Of a DNA stretch of 64,000 bases, positions 43,837-52,958 are shown one piece after another. A model generated the notes under the pieces. It searched no databases. It saw only the letters and a list, made by a program, of their open reading frames with translations, and was not told the DNA's origin. Numbering within the stretch: position 1 is the stretch's first letter; the number at the start of each line of letters is the position of its first letter. The stretch covers positions 992,001-1,056,000 of the forward strand of contig NZ_PZPL01000001.1 of assembly GCF_003044275.1 (NCBI RefSeq), given 5' to 3'. The position numbers and the translations under genes were made by a program. This DNA is from Rathayibacter caricis DSM 15933 (GTDB taxonomy: Bacteria; Actinomycetota; Actinomycetes; Actinomycetales; Microbacteriaceae).

Positions 43837-45243
43837 TCAGGAGACCGTCGGGGGCAGGCTGACGACCGTCTGCTCGTCCGCGGAAGTGCGGATCGGCTTG
43901 GTGTCGGCGAAAGTCGACAGGAGATCGAGCTCGCCGTTGATGACCGTGGCGAGCCGCCGGATCCCGTCACCGATCCGCTCGGGAGTCGGATAGCAGAAGG
44001 AGAGACGGATGTTCTGTCGGCCGTCGCCGTTTCCGAAGAAGGCGGTCCCGGGGGTGTAGGCCACCAGTTCCTTCACGGCCCGGGGGAGCATCGCCTTGGA
44101 GTCGAGCTCGTCCGGCAGTGTGAGCCAGACATAGAAGCCTCCGTTGGGGTTCGTCCAGGTGAGCGAGGGCAGATGAGTCTCGAGCCCGCGCAGCATCGCC
44201 TCCTTGCGCGCGCGGTAGACACCGCGGAAGGTGTCGATCTGCGCATTCCAGTCCGCGGTGGCGAGGTACTTCGAGATGACCAGCTGACTGAAGGAGGACG
44301 GGCTGAGCACCGCGGCCTCGTTGGCGAGGATGAGCTTCTCGCGGATGGCGTGCGGCGCCAGCGCCCAGCCGACACGGAAGCCGGGAGCGAGGGTCTTCGA
44401 GAAGGTGCCGAGGTAGATGACACCGTCCTCCTCGAGAGACCGCATCGCCTTCGGCGGGACGTCCTCGAAGTAGAGGAGTCCGTACGGGTTGTCCTCGAGC
44501 ACGAGGATCCCCTCGCTCTTGCAGATCTCGAGGATCTCGACTCGTCGCTCCCAGCTCAGCGTGACGCCGGCGGGGTTGTGGAAGGTCGGGATGGTGTAGA
44601 GGAACTTGATGGTCCTCCCCTGCCCCCGGACCCGAGCGATGTGCTCGCGGAGGGACTCCGGGATCAGGCCGTGCTCGTCCATGGCGACGTGCTCGATGTC
44701 GGCCTGGTACGAGCGGAAGATGACCATCGCGGTGACGTAGCTGGGCCCCTCGGAGAGGACGACGTCCCCCGGGTCGAGGAAGATCTTCGAGACGAGCTCC
44801 AGGGCGTGCTGAGAGCCCGTGGTGACGACCACGTCGTCAGCGCTGGCCGAGATGCCTTCGAGAGCCATCACCTCGAGGATCTGCTCGCGCAGGACGGGAA
44901 CACCCTGTCCCGAGCCGTATTGCAGCGCGACCGGACCCTGCTCGCGCATCACCGAGTCGATCGCTCCCGTGACGAGATCCTGCGGCAGGGCGGACACGAA
45001 CGGCATGCCTCCCGCGAGCGAGACGACTTCGGGGCGCGAGGCGACCGCGAACAGGGCTCGGACCTCGCTGGCGGCCAGACCGGCCGTCCGCTCCGCATAG
45101 GAGTCGTACCAGGGGTCGAGGTTGGTGCCGCGGTTGATCACGATGTCGTCGTTCCGGTCGTCGAATGGAGGCCCGGCCGTTCGACCGGGTCCGTCCACAC
45201 TATCCGGCGACTGTTCCGCCGAAGCGGGGCCGTTCGACTCCAC
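43837..45243 (-). CDS. PLP-dependent class I/II aminotransferase (2-aminoadipate transaminase-like)
   Basis: 468 residues, fold type I. The substrate region is EVVSLAGGMPFVSALP. Later motifs are VVTTGSQHALELV, YTIPTFHNPAGVTLS (the Asn and Pro cofactor-binding motif), LVLEDNPYGLLYFE, the PLP lysine in GTFSKTLAPGFRVGW, and the C-terminal Arg in RLSFCYPTPERIG. The pattern resembles LysN/MocR-catalytic domains without the GntR-type HTH. The amino donor is not identifiable. A parS site lies 23 bp before the GTG start. It runs into the ligase-family gene, so a joint role in amino acid or peptide metabolism is possible. Confidence 0.88.
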   Translation of the reverse strand: MESNGPASAEQSPDSVDGPGRTAGPPFDDRNDDIVINRGTNLDPWYDSYAERTAGLAASEVRALFAVASRPEVVSLAGGMPFVSALPQDLVTGAIDSVMREQGPVALQYGSGQGVPVLREQILEVMALEGISASADDVVVTTGSQHALELVSKIFLDPGDVVLSEGPSYVTAMVIFRSYQADIEHVAMDEHGLIPESLREHIARVRGQGRTIKFLYTIPTFHNPAGVTLSWERRVEILEICKSEGILVLEDNPYGLLYFEDVPPKAMRSLEEDGVIYLGTFSKTLAPGFRVGWALAPHAIREKLILANEAAVLSPSSFSQLVISKYLATADWNAQIDTFRGVYRARKEAMLRGLETHLPSLTWTNPNGGFYVWLTLPDELDSKAMLPRAVKELVAYTPGTAFFGNGDGRQNIRLSFCYPTPERIGDGIRRLATVINGELDLLSTFADTKPIRTSADEQTVVSLPPTVS

Positions 45244-45265
45244 TCCGCTGTCGGTGGCCCGAGCT

Positions 45266-45279
45266 GTTTCACGTGAAAC
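45266..45279. promoter_or_regulatory. parS: parS site 6, in the aminotransferase promoter region
   Basis: Perfect 16-bp consensus TGTTTCACGTGAAACA (45265-45280), 23 bp upstream of the aminotransferase start and 3.3 kb from parB. Confidence 0.94.
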
Positions 45280-45285
45280 AGCACG

Positions 45286-45312
45286 AAGCCCCCGCCCGAA
45301 GGGGCGAGGGCT
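45286..45312 (-). terminator. Terminator after trxA
   Basis: AGCCCCCGCCC and GGGGCGAGGGCT pair around GAA with a mismatch, 40 nt beyond the trxA stop on the minus strand. Confidence 0.55.
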
Positions 45313-45351
45313 CCGTGGATCCGACTCGGCCGGATCAGAGGATCGCGTGGA

Positions 45352-45675
45352 TCAGAGGAATGCGGCCAGGTCGGCCTCCAGGGCCGGCTTCGGCTTGGCG
45401 CCGATGACGGTCTTGACGACCTCGCCCTTCTGGTAGACCTTCATCGCGGGGATCGAGGTGATCTGGTACTTCGCGGCGGTCTGCGGGTTCTCGTCGACGT
45501 TCAGCTTGACGATCTCGATCTTGTCGCCGTGCTCGGCCGAGATCTGGTCGAGGATCGGCGAGACCATGCGGCACGGGCCGCACCACTCGGCCCAGAAGTC
45601 GACGAGGACGGTCTTCTCGGAGTCGAGGACGTCGGACTGGAACGAGGCGTCGGTGACGCTCTTCGCGGTGGACAT
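45352..45675 (-). CDS. trxA: Thioredoxin
   Basis: 107 residues with the active site WAEWCGPCRM (Cys32, Cys35) and the cis-proline in SIPAMKVYQ. This is a full thioredoxin fold without signal peptide. It reduces disulfides in the cytoplasm, recharged by the thioredoxin reductase encoded just upstream. ATG 45675 has AAGGAG six bases upstream; the longer frame is untranslated leader. It follows trxB by 53 bp, the usual operon order. Confidence 0.96.
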   Translation of the reverse strand: MSTAKSVTDASFQSDVLDSEKTVLVDFWAEWCGPCRMVSPILDQISAEHGDKIEIVKLNVDENPQTAAKYQITSIPAMKVYQKGEVVKTVIGAKPKPALEADLAAFL

Positions 45676-45728
45676 GGTTTCTCCTTCGCGAACCGGTCGA
45701 GCCGGTTCCACTGGTGTTGACCGGGGGG

Positions 45729-46721
45729 TCAGCGGGTGATGAGTTCAGCCTCGACCGAGGCGGCCACCTGGGGTGCCCCCTCGGTGTGGGCGGTGCCATC
45801 GGCGAGCGCAGCGAGGTAGTGCTCCGCGTCGAGGGCTGCGACCGTTCCGGATGCGGCGGCGGTGACGGCCTGACGGTAGGTCGGGTCGATCACGTCGCCC
45901 GCGGCGAAGACGCCGGGAACGGAGGTCTGGGAGGAGCGGCCGACCACCGAGATGGTGCCGTCGGTCGTCAGGTCGAGCTTGCCGTGGACGACGTGCGTCC
46001 GCGGGTCGTTGCCGATCGCGATGAAGAGACCGTCGATATCGAGGGCGCTCTCGGTGCCGTCGACCGTGTCGCGCAGCTTCACTCCGGTGACGTGGTTCTC
46101 ACCGCGGATGCCGACGACTTCGGAGTTCCACACGAACTCGATCTTCTCGTTGTCGTGCGCACGCTTCTGCATGACCTTCGAGGCGCGGAGCGTGTCCTTG
46201 CGGTGGATGACGTAGACCTTCTCGGCGAACTTGGTGAGGAAGGTGGCCTCCTCCATCGCGGAGTCCCCGCCGCCGACGACGGCGATCGTCTTGCCCTTGA
46301 AGAAGAAGCCGTCGCAGGTCGCGCACCACGAGACACCGTGTCCCGACAGGCGCTCCTCGTCGTGCAGGCCGAGCTTGCGGTAGGCCGAGCCCGTCGCCAC
46401 GACGACGGTCTTCGCCTCGATGCTCTCGCCCGATCCGAGGTGGACGGTCTTGGTCTCGCCCTCGAGGTCGAGGGAGGTGACGTCGTCGTAGTAGGTCGTC
46501 GCTCCGAAGCGCTCGGCCTGGGCCTGCATGGAGGCCATGAGCTCGGGCCCGAGGACACCGTTCGGGAAGCCCGGGAAGTTCTCGACCTCGGTGGTGTTCA
46601 TCAGGTCGCCGCCGATCTCGACCGAGGAGGCGACCACGATCGGCTTCAGGTCGGCGCGGGCCGCGTAGATGGCGGCAGTCCAGCCGGCGGGGCCGGATCC
46701 GATGATGACGATGTCGCGCAC
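45729..46721 (-). CDS. trxB: Thioredoxin-disulfide reductase
   Basis: 330 residues. The FAD site is IIGSGPAGWTAAIYAARA (about 6-23), the redox pair is CATC (Cys133 and Cys136), the NADPH site is VVGGGDSAMEEA and the C-terminal FAD motif is GVFAAGDVID. It transfers electrons from NADPH to thioredoxin. The GTG start has GAGGAG five bases upstream. It ends with an Ala/Glu-rich extension and is followed by trxA. Confidence 0.96.
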   Translation of the reverse strand: MRDIVIIGSGPAGWTAAIYAARADLKPIVVASSVEIGGDLMNTTEVENFPGFPNGVLGPELMASMQAQAERFGATTYYDDVTSLDLEGETKTVHLGSGESIEAKTVVVATGSAYRKLGLHDEERLSGHGVSWCATCDGFFFKGKTIAVVGGGDSAMEEATFLTKFAEKVYVIHRKDTLRASKVMQKRAHDNEKIEFVWNSEVVGIRGENHVTGVKLRDTVDGTESALDIDGLFIAIGNDPRTHVVHGKLDLTTDGTISVVGRSSQTSVPGVFAAGDVIDPTYRQAVTAAASGTVAALDAEHYLAALADGTAHTEGAPQVAASVEAELITR

Positions 46722-46988
46722 GGCAACTCCTCGAGGTCTGTGCTGAGCGGGTGCTGGTGGGAGACGGCGCCCCAGGGGCGCTGTCGTGATGCTGAACGGT
46801 CGTGCGGAGCCCGGATCCGGTCGCTCGGTCGTTCCCCGGCTCCACGGGCTACAACACATCCTAGGCGGGCGCTATTCCGCGCCGACCCGGGCGCTCGGCC
46901 CGCGGTCAGGGTCCGGACCCGCGATCTCGTGGATCGAAATGAAAAAGAACCCTGATCAGGACTTTCCCACTCCTCGACCGACAGCGGG

Positions 46989-48605
46989 TCAGCGGCCGAG
47001 GCGGCGCAGGAACGGAGCGGCCATCGCGCGCAGCTCGGGGTTGCGGGCGACCCAGAGGATCCCGAAGTAGACGATCGCCATGGTCGTGCCGATCACCGCC
47101 ATCGAGAGCAGCGGTTCGACGTAGTTCGACACCGCGAAGCCGCCCGCCCGTGTGCCACCGAGCAGGATCAGCACCCCCCAACCCGCGGCCATGGCGGGGA
47201 TCGCGGTCACGAGGTACTGCAGGAGGCGCACGACGATGCGACGACCGCCTCGGCCTCCGAGCGTGCGACGCAGCAGCAGGGCGGCCGTGATCGCCTGAGC
47301 GGCGATGCCGAGCGAGGTCGCGGAGGCGATCCCGACAGCGACCCGATCGGCGGGGAGCTGCAGGACGACGAGATAACCGGTCACGGCCACGACGACCTGC
47401 ACGATCGTGAAGAGGAACGGGCGAGCTCCGTCGCTGAGTGCGTAGAACGACCGTTGCATGATCGCGATCGAGGAGAAGAGCGGAAGGGACACGACGTACG
47501 CGATCGCGATCGCTCCGATCGCCTGCGCGTCCGCGAAGGAGTTCGAGAACACCGACCCGAACGGTACGGCGACGACCACGATCGCCGCGGCCGCGAAGAC
47601 GATCATCATCTGCACGACCCGGAGCGACGTCGACACGTCCGACCGGAACTCCTTCATCTCGCCGCGAGCGGTGTGACCGCTCATCTTGGTGAAGTAGGCC
47701 ATGGCGATCGAGATGGCGATCACGGAGTGAGGCAGCATGAAGATGAGCCACGCCTTCTGCAGCGCCGCCGCCGACGGCCCCTCTCCCGAGGCGTTGGAGG
47801 CGACCCGGCTCTCGACGATCCCCGCTCCGATGGTCAGCAGAACGGTCGCGAACGACCAGAGAGACATGCGGCCGGCTGTCGCCAGGCCCACCCCTCGGAA
47901 GCGGAAGTCCGGTCGGTAGCGCAGTCCCACTCGCCGCCAGAAGAAGGTGAGGAAGCCGGCCTGAACGACGATGCCGAGGGTGGCGCTGCCTGCGAGGACC
48001 GCGATCATCACCGGTGTCCACGATCCGACGGGACGGTCGCCCTCCGGATCCGATCCGAAGAGCAGAGTGAAAGCGACGAGGCCCGTGATCGCGACGACGT
48101 TGTTGAGGACCGGCGCCCAGGTGAAGGGACCGAACGATCCACGGGCATTGAGGACTTCGCCCAGGATCGTGAACAGACCGTAGAAGAAGATCTGCGGAAG
48201 GCACCAGAACGCGAAGGCGACCGTGAGCTCGTACTGAGCCGGCCCGTATCCGGGCGCGTAGAGCCGCACGAGGAGTGGACCGAGCAGGGTCGCTGCGACG
48301 GTGGTCGCGAGGAGGAGTCCGAGGGCCAGGGTGATCAGTCGATTGATGTAGCCCGCGCCGCCGTCGGCATGCAGACCTGCTTTGACGATCTGCGGCACCA
48401 GGACGGCGTTGAGGGCGCCTCCGGCGATGATCGAGTAGATCGTGTTCGGGAGAAGATTCGCGGTCGTGAAGGCATCGGCACCTGGAGCGACGGCCGCGCC
48501 GATCGCGTTGGCTATGACGATCGACATGACGAAGCCGAGGATGCGCGAGACCATCGTGCCGGAGGCGAGGACGGCGCTCGCGCGTCCGAGGGAGAAGCTA
48601 GCCAC
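46989..48605 (-). CDS. murJ: Lipid II flippase MurJ (MviN)
   Basis: 538 residues with 14 or so membrane helices. The start is the conserved SLGRASAVLASGTMVSRILGFVMSIVIANAIG, with ADAFTTANLLPNTIYSIIAGGALNAVLVPQIV after it, characteristic of MurJ. It flips lipid II across the membrane for peptidoglycan synthesis. In mycobacteria MurJ binds FhaA after PknB phosphorylation, and FhaA is encoded in this window. The C-terminal cytoplasmic pseudokinase of mycobacterial MviN is absent here. The GTG start overlaps the end of the DUF6049 gene by 8 nt. Confidence 0.95.
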   Translation of the reverse strand: MASFSLGRASAVLASGTMVSRILGFVMSIVIANAIGAAVAPGADAFTTANLLPNTIYSIIAGGALNAVLVPQIVKAGLHADGGAGYINRLITLALGLLLATTVAATLLGPLLVRLYAPGYGPAQYELTVAFAFWCLPQIFFYGLFTILGEVLNARGSFGPFTWAPVLNNVVAITGLVAFTLLFGSDPEGDRPVGSWTPVMIAVLAGSATLGIVVQAGFLTFFWRRVGLRYRPDFRFRGVGLATAGRMSLWSFATVLLTIGAGIVESRVASNASGEGPSAAALQKAWLIFMLPHSVIAISIAMAYFTKMSGHTARGEMKEFRSDVSTSLRVVQMMIVFAAAAIVVVAVPFGSVFSNSFADAQAIGAIAIAYVVSLPLFSSIAIMQRSFYALSDGARPFLFTIVQVVVAVTGYLVVLQLPADRVAVGIASATSLGIAAQAITAALLLRRTLGGRGGRRIVVRLLQYLVTAIPAMAAGWGVLILLGGTRAGGFAVSNYVEPLLSMAVIGTTMAIVYFGILWVARNPELRAMAAPFLRRLGR

Positions 48606-50835
48606 GCGGGTCCGTTCGTCGGTCGTCCGGTCCGGGCTGGACCGCCAGGGGGGCGTTGGGGTCCTCCTCCGGCTCCACCGCCGCTCCGCCGCGGCGACGG
48701 CGGCGGATGTTGCGGAGGATCCCGACGCCGAAGACGACGACGAGCAGGAGGCCGAACGAGAGAGTGCCGACGGTCTCCCAGTCGGCGCGCACGTTGGTGC
48801 TCACGCGGGCCGGGAGGCCGATGACCGTGCCGTCGAGTGCGGTGAGCTGCATCCGGAGCGTCGTCTCGCCGCTGCCGACCCGCGCCTTGACCGGGATGAG
48901 GACGCGGCCCTGCGACCGCGCATCGATGGCGGTCGGCTCGATCGAGCTCTCGTCGATGTCGAGGACGGCGTTGGAGGTGGACGCGCTGATCTCGACAGTG
49001 ACGGGCCACGGAAGGTCGTTGCGCACGTAGACGGGGATGCTGGAGTCGCGGGACAGCTGGTTGAGCGTGCTCGTGGCCTCGATCGAGACACCACTCAGTG
49101 TGGTGTCGGCGTTGTCGAGGCTCGTCGTGACCGCCTCCGCCCAGCCGGCGTCGTCGTCGCGCCACGACACGGCCAGGACGGCGAGCAGGTCGTTGCGCAG
49201 CTTGCCGCTCAGCAGCTGCGGATCGGTGAGGACGGCCGAGAACTCCTCGACGCGGGACGCGGTGCCCAGGAGCGTCGAGACGGTCTCGAGGCGCTCCTCC
49301 GACTCCGGTGCGTCGACCACGGCGGCGTCCGCCGTCTCGGGGGCCGTCAGAGCGGCGGCGAGCGAGGTCCCCTCCGCGTACGGGAGCGCGTCGAGCGCGT
49401 CGAGCGTCTGCGCGAGGCGGACCCCGTCGAGAGCTGCGCCGCGCTCGAGGGCGAGGACGACGTCGGGCACCTCGCCCTCGCGCTGCACCTGCGCGAGGGC
49501 CGCGGTCAGCGCGGTCATGCGCGCGCGCCACTCCGCATCGGTGCCGGCCGTGACGGCGTCGTCGAGCGCGGTGGAGAGGACGCTGTCGCTGACGACCAGG
49601 TCGTGGCCGTCGACGACGGTCCGGGTCGCCGTGTCGTCCGGGAGGGTGAGGTTGGCGGAGGCGACGATCGTGCGGCTCATGCCGCTCGCGGCATAGACGT
49701 CGAGGTCCGCGGCCCGCACGGTCAGATCGTCGGGCCAGGCGATCGACCCCACGGTCGGAGACCAGTCGAACGCGAGCAGCGACTCCGCCGTCGGTCGGGC
49801 GGGCAGGACCTCGTCGGCCTGCTCGGTCGGGACGGGCTCCGGCGTCGCGTAGGGAGTGGCCGTGGTGGCCGGCTCGGCGAACAGGGTCGGATCGACGCCG
49901 TACTCGAACGACGCCGGCCCCAGCAGCGTCGCGAGGCCCGACTGCGCCTGCGCCGAGACGTCCGCATCCGCGTAGGGAAGGGGGAAGACCTCGTTCGGCG
50001 CCGACTCGAGGCGCTCGAGCCAGGCCGTCGCCGACTCGGGAGCGGCGGCGCCGAGGATCCGGATCGACGCGAGGATCCGCGGGTCGACCCCGATCGCGAC
50101 GGCGCGGCCGAGCACGGAGTCGAGCTGCCGCGAGAGCGTGCCGGTCGACTCCGTGTAGTCGGCGAGGGTCTCGGCCGGGATCAGGCCCTCGCCGCTGCCC
50201 GGGATCGTGAGCGGGACGAGGACGGCGACGCCCGTCTCCTGCGTCGACGGGACGCCGTCGGTCAGCTCGACCGCCGTGCGCGCCGTGGCGACGGGGCCGC
50301 CCGGACCGGTGACGGTGACGGCGACGGCGTGCGATCCGCGAGCGGCGGGGTCGGAGGAGAACGGAATGGCGGCCGCGGGGATCGTGAGCGAGACCTGGGC
50401 GGAGCTCGAGGGGAGCAGGCGGACATCCGCTCCGTCGCCGATCGGGAGGCCGGCGACGTCGTCCTCTCCCCCGAGCCACTCGGCGAGCTCGTCGCGCGAA
50501 TCGAGCGTGTCGGAGTCGATCGTCACCTCGACGCGGGCGCCGTCGATCGACTCCGTGGTGCCGTTGCGCACCGAGACCGACAGCTGCAGGTCCTGACCCG
50601 CGAGCAGGACGCCGTCGTTCGCTGCGCCGACCGTCGCGGTGACGGTGCCGTCGGCCGGATCGTCGGGCGACGGCGAGCTCAGAGTGCTCGGCGCCGGAGT
50701 CGGAGTGGTGGCGAAGGCAGACGGGGCGACGCCGACGAGCGCGACCGCGAGGGCCGCCGCGCCGACGGCGCGGAGCAGCTGCGGGACCGGGAACCGATCC
50801 GAGAGGGTGGGGCCGCGCCGATGCATCGAACTCAC
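48598..50835 (-). CDS. DUF6049 family secreted/membrane-anchored protein
   Basis: 745 residues. A signal peptide (LLRAVGAAALAVALVGVAPSAFA) and a large extracellular part precede a C-terminal membrane helix (about 691-711) and an Arg-rich cytoplasmic end. The outer part has beta-sandwich-like N-terminal (about 60-190) and C-terminal (about 590-680) regions with a helical or deacetylase-like middle. This family is encoded next to murJ in actinobacteria, as here with an 8-nt overlap, which suggests a role in envelope assembly. Its biochemical activity is unknown to me. GTG 50835 is chosen for a GGAGG four bases upstream; ATG 50826 is an alternative. Confidence 0.88.
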   Translation of the reverse strand: MSSMHRRGPTLSDRFPVPQLLRAVGAAALAVALVGVAPSAFATTPTPAPSTLSSPSPDDPADGTVTATVGAANDGVLLAGQDLQLSVSVRNGTTESIDGARVEVTIDSDTLDSRDELAEWLGGEDDVAGLPIGDGADVRLLPSSSAQVSLTIPAAAIPFSSDPAARGSHAVAVTVTGPGGPVATARTAVELTDGVPSTQETGVAVLVPLTIPGSGEGLIPAETLADYTESTGTLSRQLDSVLGRAVAIGVDPRILASIRILGAAAPESATAWLERLESAPNEVFPLPYADADVSAQAQSGLATLLGPASFEYGVDPTLFAEPATTATPYATPEPVPTEQADEVLPARPTAESLLAFDWSPTVGSIAWPDDLTVRAADLDVYAASGMSRTIVASANLTLPDDTATRTVVDGHDLVVSDSVLSTALDDAVTAGTDAEWRARMTALTAALAQVQREGEVPDVVLALERGAALDGVRLAQTLDALDALPYAEGTSLAAALTAPETADAAVVDAPESEERLETVSTLLGTASRVEEFSAVLTDPQLLSGKLRNDLLAVLAVSWRDDDAGWAEAVTTSLDNADTTLSGVSIEATSTLNQLSRDSSIPVYVRNDLPWPVTVEISASTSNAVLDIDESSIEPTAIDARSQGRVLIPVKARVGSGETTLRMQLTALDGTVIGLPARVSTNVRADWETVGTLSFGLLLVVVFGVGILRNIRRRRRGGAAVEPEEDPNAPLAVQPGPDDRRTDPRG

Positions 50836-50962
50836 TCGGCCTCCATGCGGGTGATTCTACGTGCAGGCCCGCCGGGGGCGGCGGGGCGGGTCGTGGGAAC
50901 GGCTGTAACCGGTCTGAGCGGTTAGCACCACCAGCGCCCCTGGGCGCGTCGCCCGCCGCGAC

Positions 50963-50968
50963 TACACT
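50963..50968 (+). promoter_or_regulatory. -10 box of the CCA-adding enzyme gene, probably leaderless
   Basis: TACACT ends seven nucleotides before ATG 50976 with no ribosome binding site between, the same arrangement as crgA. An inverted repeat TAACCG-N7-CGGTTA (50906-50924) lies upstream, between the two divergent genes. Confidence 0.55.
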
Positions 50969-50975
50969 CGTGCGA

Positions 50976-52400
50976 ATGCACAGCGTCCAGGCGGCACTCG
51001 AGACCCTCCGCGCACTGGCGGCCACTCCCACGGTGGCGCGGCTGGCGGAGGCGTTCGCCGCCGAGGGCCACGAGCTCGCGCTGGTCGGCGGTCCGGTCCG
51101 CGACGCGTTCCTCGGACACGGCGTGCACGACCTCGACTTCACCACCTCCGCCCGCCCCGACGACATCGTGCGCATCGTCGCTCCGATCGCCGAGGCGCAC
51201 TGGGACATCGGACGCGCCTTCGGCACGATCGGCGCGCGTCTCGCCGGCGAGACGGTCGAGATCACGACCTACCGCAGCGACAGCTATGACGGGGTGAGCA
51301 GGAAGCCCGAGGTGGAGTTCGGCGACACTCTCGAGGGCGACCTCGTGCGGCGGGACTTCACCGTCAACGCGATGGCGTTGCGGATCCCCGAGGTCGTCCT
51401 CGTGGATCCGTCCGGAGGTGTGGAGGACCTGCTGGCCGGGCGCCTGCGGACGCCCGCCGACGCCGAGGTGTCCTTCGGCGACGATCCGCTCCGCATGCTT
51501 CGGGGTGCGCGCTTCACCTCCCAGCTCGGGTTCCGCACCACGGAGGAGGTCGAGTGGGCGATGGCCGAGCTCGCGCCGCGCATCCGCGACGTCTCGGCCG
51601 AGCGGGTGCAGGAGGAGCTGCGGAAGCTGCTGTCGACCGCGTCTCCGCGTGCGGGCCTCGAGCTCCTCGTCGACACCGGTCTGGCCGGTTACATCCTCCC
51701 CGAGTTGCCCGCCCTGCGCCTGGAGCAGGACGAGCACCACCACCACAAGGACGTCTACGTGCACAGCCTCACGGTGCTCGAGCAGGCGATCTCACTCGAG
51801 CAGTCGCGGAACCCCGGAGCGGCACCCGACGTCGTGCTGCGACTCGCCGCCTTGCTGCACGACATCGGCAAGCCCGCGACGCGCCGCCTCGAGCCCGGAG
51901 GAGCGGTCAGCTTCCACCACCACGACCTCGTCGGGTCCAAGCTCGCGACCAAGCGGATGCGCTCGCTCAAGTTCGACAAGCAGACGACCACCGAGGTGGC
52001 CCGGCTGATCGAGCTGCACCTGCGGTTCTTCGGCTACACCGACGGAGCGTGGACCGACTCCGCCGTGCGCCGCTACGTGACGGACGCCGGGCCCCTGCTC
52101 GAGCGACTGCACATCCTCACGCGGGCCGACGTGACCACGCGCAACAAGCGGAAGGCCGACCGGCTGGCGCACGCCTACGACGACCTCGAGCACAGGATCG
52201 CGGAGCTCGCCGAGAAGGAGGAGCTCGCGTCCAAGCGGCCCGACCTCGACGGCACGGCGATCATGCGGATCCTCGGCCTGCCGCCGGGGCCCGAGGTCGG
52301 AGCGGCGTACCGCTTCCTGCTCGAGCTGCGGCTCGAGGAGGGGCCGCTGGGCGAGGAGGTCGCGACGCAGCGGCTGAAGGAGTGGTGGGCGGCGCGCTGA
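50976..52400 (+). CDS. pcnA: CCA tRNA nucleotidyltransferase
   Basis: 474 residues. The head domain has [12 protein letters not shown] and [13 protein letters not shown] with the two catalytic Asp residues. [11 protein letters not shown] and [17 protein letters not shown] follow, and a C-terminal HD domain has [11 protein letters not shown] and [14 protein letters not shown]. It adds or repairs the CCA end of tRNAs; needed here since tRNA-Ala and tRNA-Ile lack encoded CCA. ATG 50976 is chosen because a -10 box lies seven bases upstream; an in-frame GTG at 50970 is less likely. It is divergent from the DUF6049-murJ operon. Confidence 0.95.
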   Translation: MHSVQAALETLRALAATPTVARLAEAFAAEGHELALVGGPVRDAFLGHGVHDLDFTTSARPDDIVRIVAPIAEAHWDIGRAFGTIGARLAGETVEITTYRSDSYDGVSRKPEVEFGDTLEGDLVRRDFTVNAMALRIPEVVLVDPSGGVEDLLAGRLRTPADAEVSFGDDPLRMLRGARFTSQLGFRTTEEVEWAMAELAPRIRDVSAERVQEELRKLLSTASPRAGLELLVDTGLAGYILPELPALRLEQDEHHHHKDVYVHSLTVLEQAISLEQSRNPGAAPDVVLRLAALLHDIGKPATRRLEPGGAVSFHHHDLVGSKLATKRMRSLKFDKQTTTEVARLIELHLRFFGYTDGAWTDSAVRRYVTDAGPLLERLHILTRADVTTRNKRKADRLAHAYDDLEHRIAELAEKEELASKRPDLDGTAIMRILGLPPGPEVGAAYRFLLELRLEEGPLGEEVATQRLKEWWAAR

Positions 52401-52459
52401 GTCGCGTTGCACCGCTCGCACGGGCGCAGATCTCCTGACCGTGGGAACGGCCGCGATGG

Positions 52460-52465
52460 TAGGGT
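52460..52465 (+). promoter_or_regulatory. Putative -10 box of the rpsF operon
   Basis: TAGGGT about 110 nt before rpsF, leaving room for a structured leader. No strong -35 was seen. Confidence 0.4.
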
Positions 52466-52520
52466 ATCCAGGTTGTCCACGACCAGACGCACTCGCGTCC
52501 GCGGGAGTGGGCAGATGCTA

Positions 52521-52578
52521 CATACCCTCCTGTCACGGAAATACCGTGGCCGTTCAGTCCGAAGGAGGTGGGTTAGTG
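52521..52578 (+). promoter_or_regulatory. Putative S6:S18 ribosomal-protein leader of rpsF
   Basis: CCCTCC (52525-52530) can pair with GGAGGTGGG around the ribosome binding site (52564-52572). Between them a hairpin CACGG-AAATA-CCGTG (52534-52548) is followed by an unpaired CCG (52559-52561). A CCG bulge beside a hairpin and a stem hiding the binding site is the known S6:S18 binding motif. The match is by eye. Confidence 0.65.
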
Positions 52579-52953
52579 ACGCATCAGTACGAAATCATGG
52601 TCATCCTGGACCCCGAGATCGATGAGCGCACCGTCGCTCCGAGTCTCGACAAGTTCCTCAACGTCATCCGCACCGATGGTGGATCCATCGACAAGGTGGA
52701 CGTCTGGGGTCGCCGTCGTCTGGCGTACGAGATCAACAAGAAGACCGAGGGCATCTACGCCGTCGTGGACTTCACTTCGACCTCCGCCGCTGCGAACGAG
52801 CTCGACCGTCAGCTGAAGCTGTCCGAGGCCGTCATGCGCACCAAGGTGCTGCGGGCCGAAGAGGGCATCGCCCAGGTCGCGGCCGCCGCGAAGCTCGCCG
52901 ACGAGAAGGCCGCCCGCAAGGCTGCCAAGGCCTCGGCCGCTCCCAAGGCGTAG
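52576..52953 (+). CDS. rpsF: 30S ribosomal protein S6
   Basis: 125 residues. It starts [19 protein letters not shown] and has [25 protein letters not shown], then [18 protein letters not shown], matching S6. The Ala/Lys-rich C-terminal extension (about 95-125) is common in actinobacteria. GTG 52576 is fixed by GAAGGAGGTG at 52561-52570. It is the first gene of rpsF-ssb-rpsR-rplI and is probably autoregulated by the S6:S18 complex through its leader. Confidence 0.96.
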   Translation: MTHQYEIMVILDPEIDERTVAPSLDKFLNVIRTDGGSIDKVDVWGRRRLAYEINKKTEGIYAVVDFTSTSAAANELDRQLKLSEAVMRTKVLRAEEGIAQVAAAAKLADEKAARKAAKASAAPKA

Positions 52954-52958
52954 CGCTC

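Noticed and set aside
46936..46962. CCTGATCAGG plus T-rich tract after murJ as an intrinsic terminator
   Set aside because: The palindrome has no loop and the stem is too short; not convincing enough to annotate.
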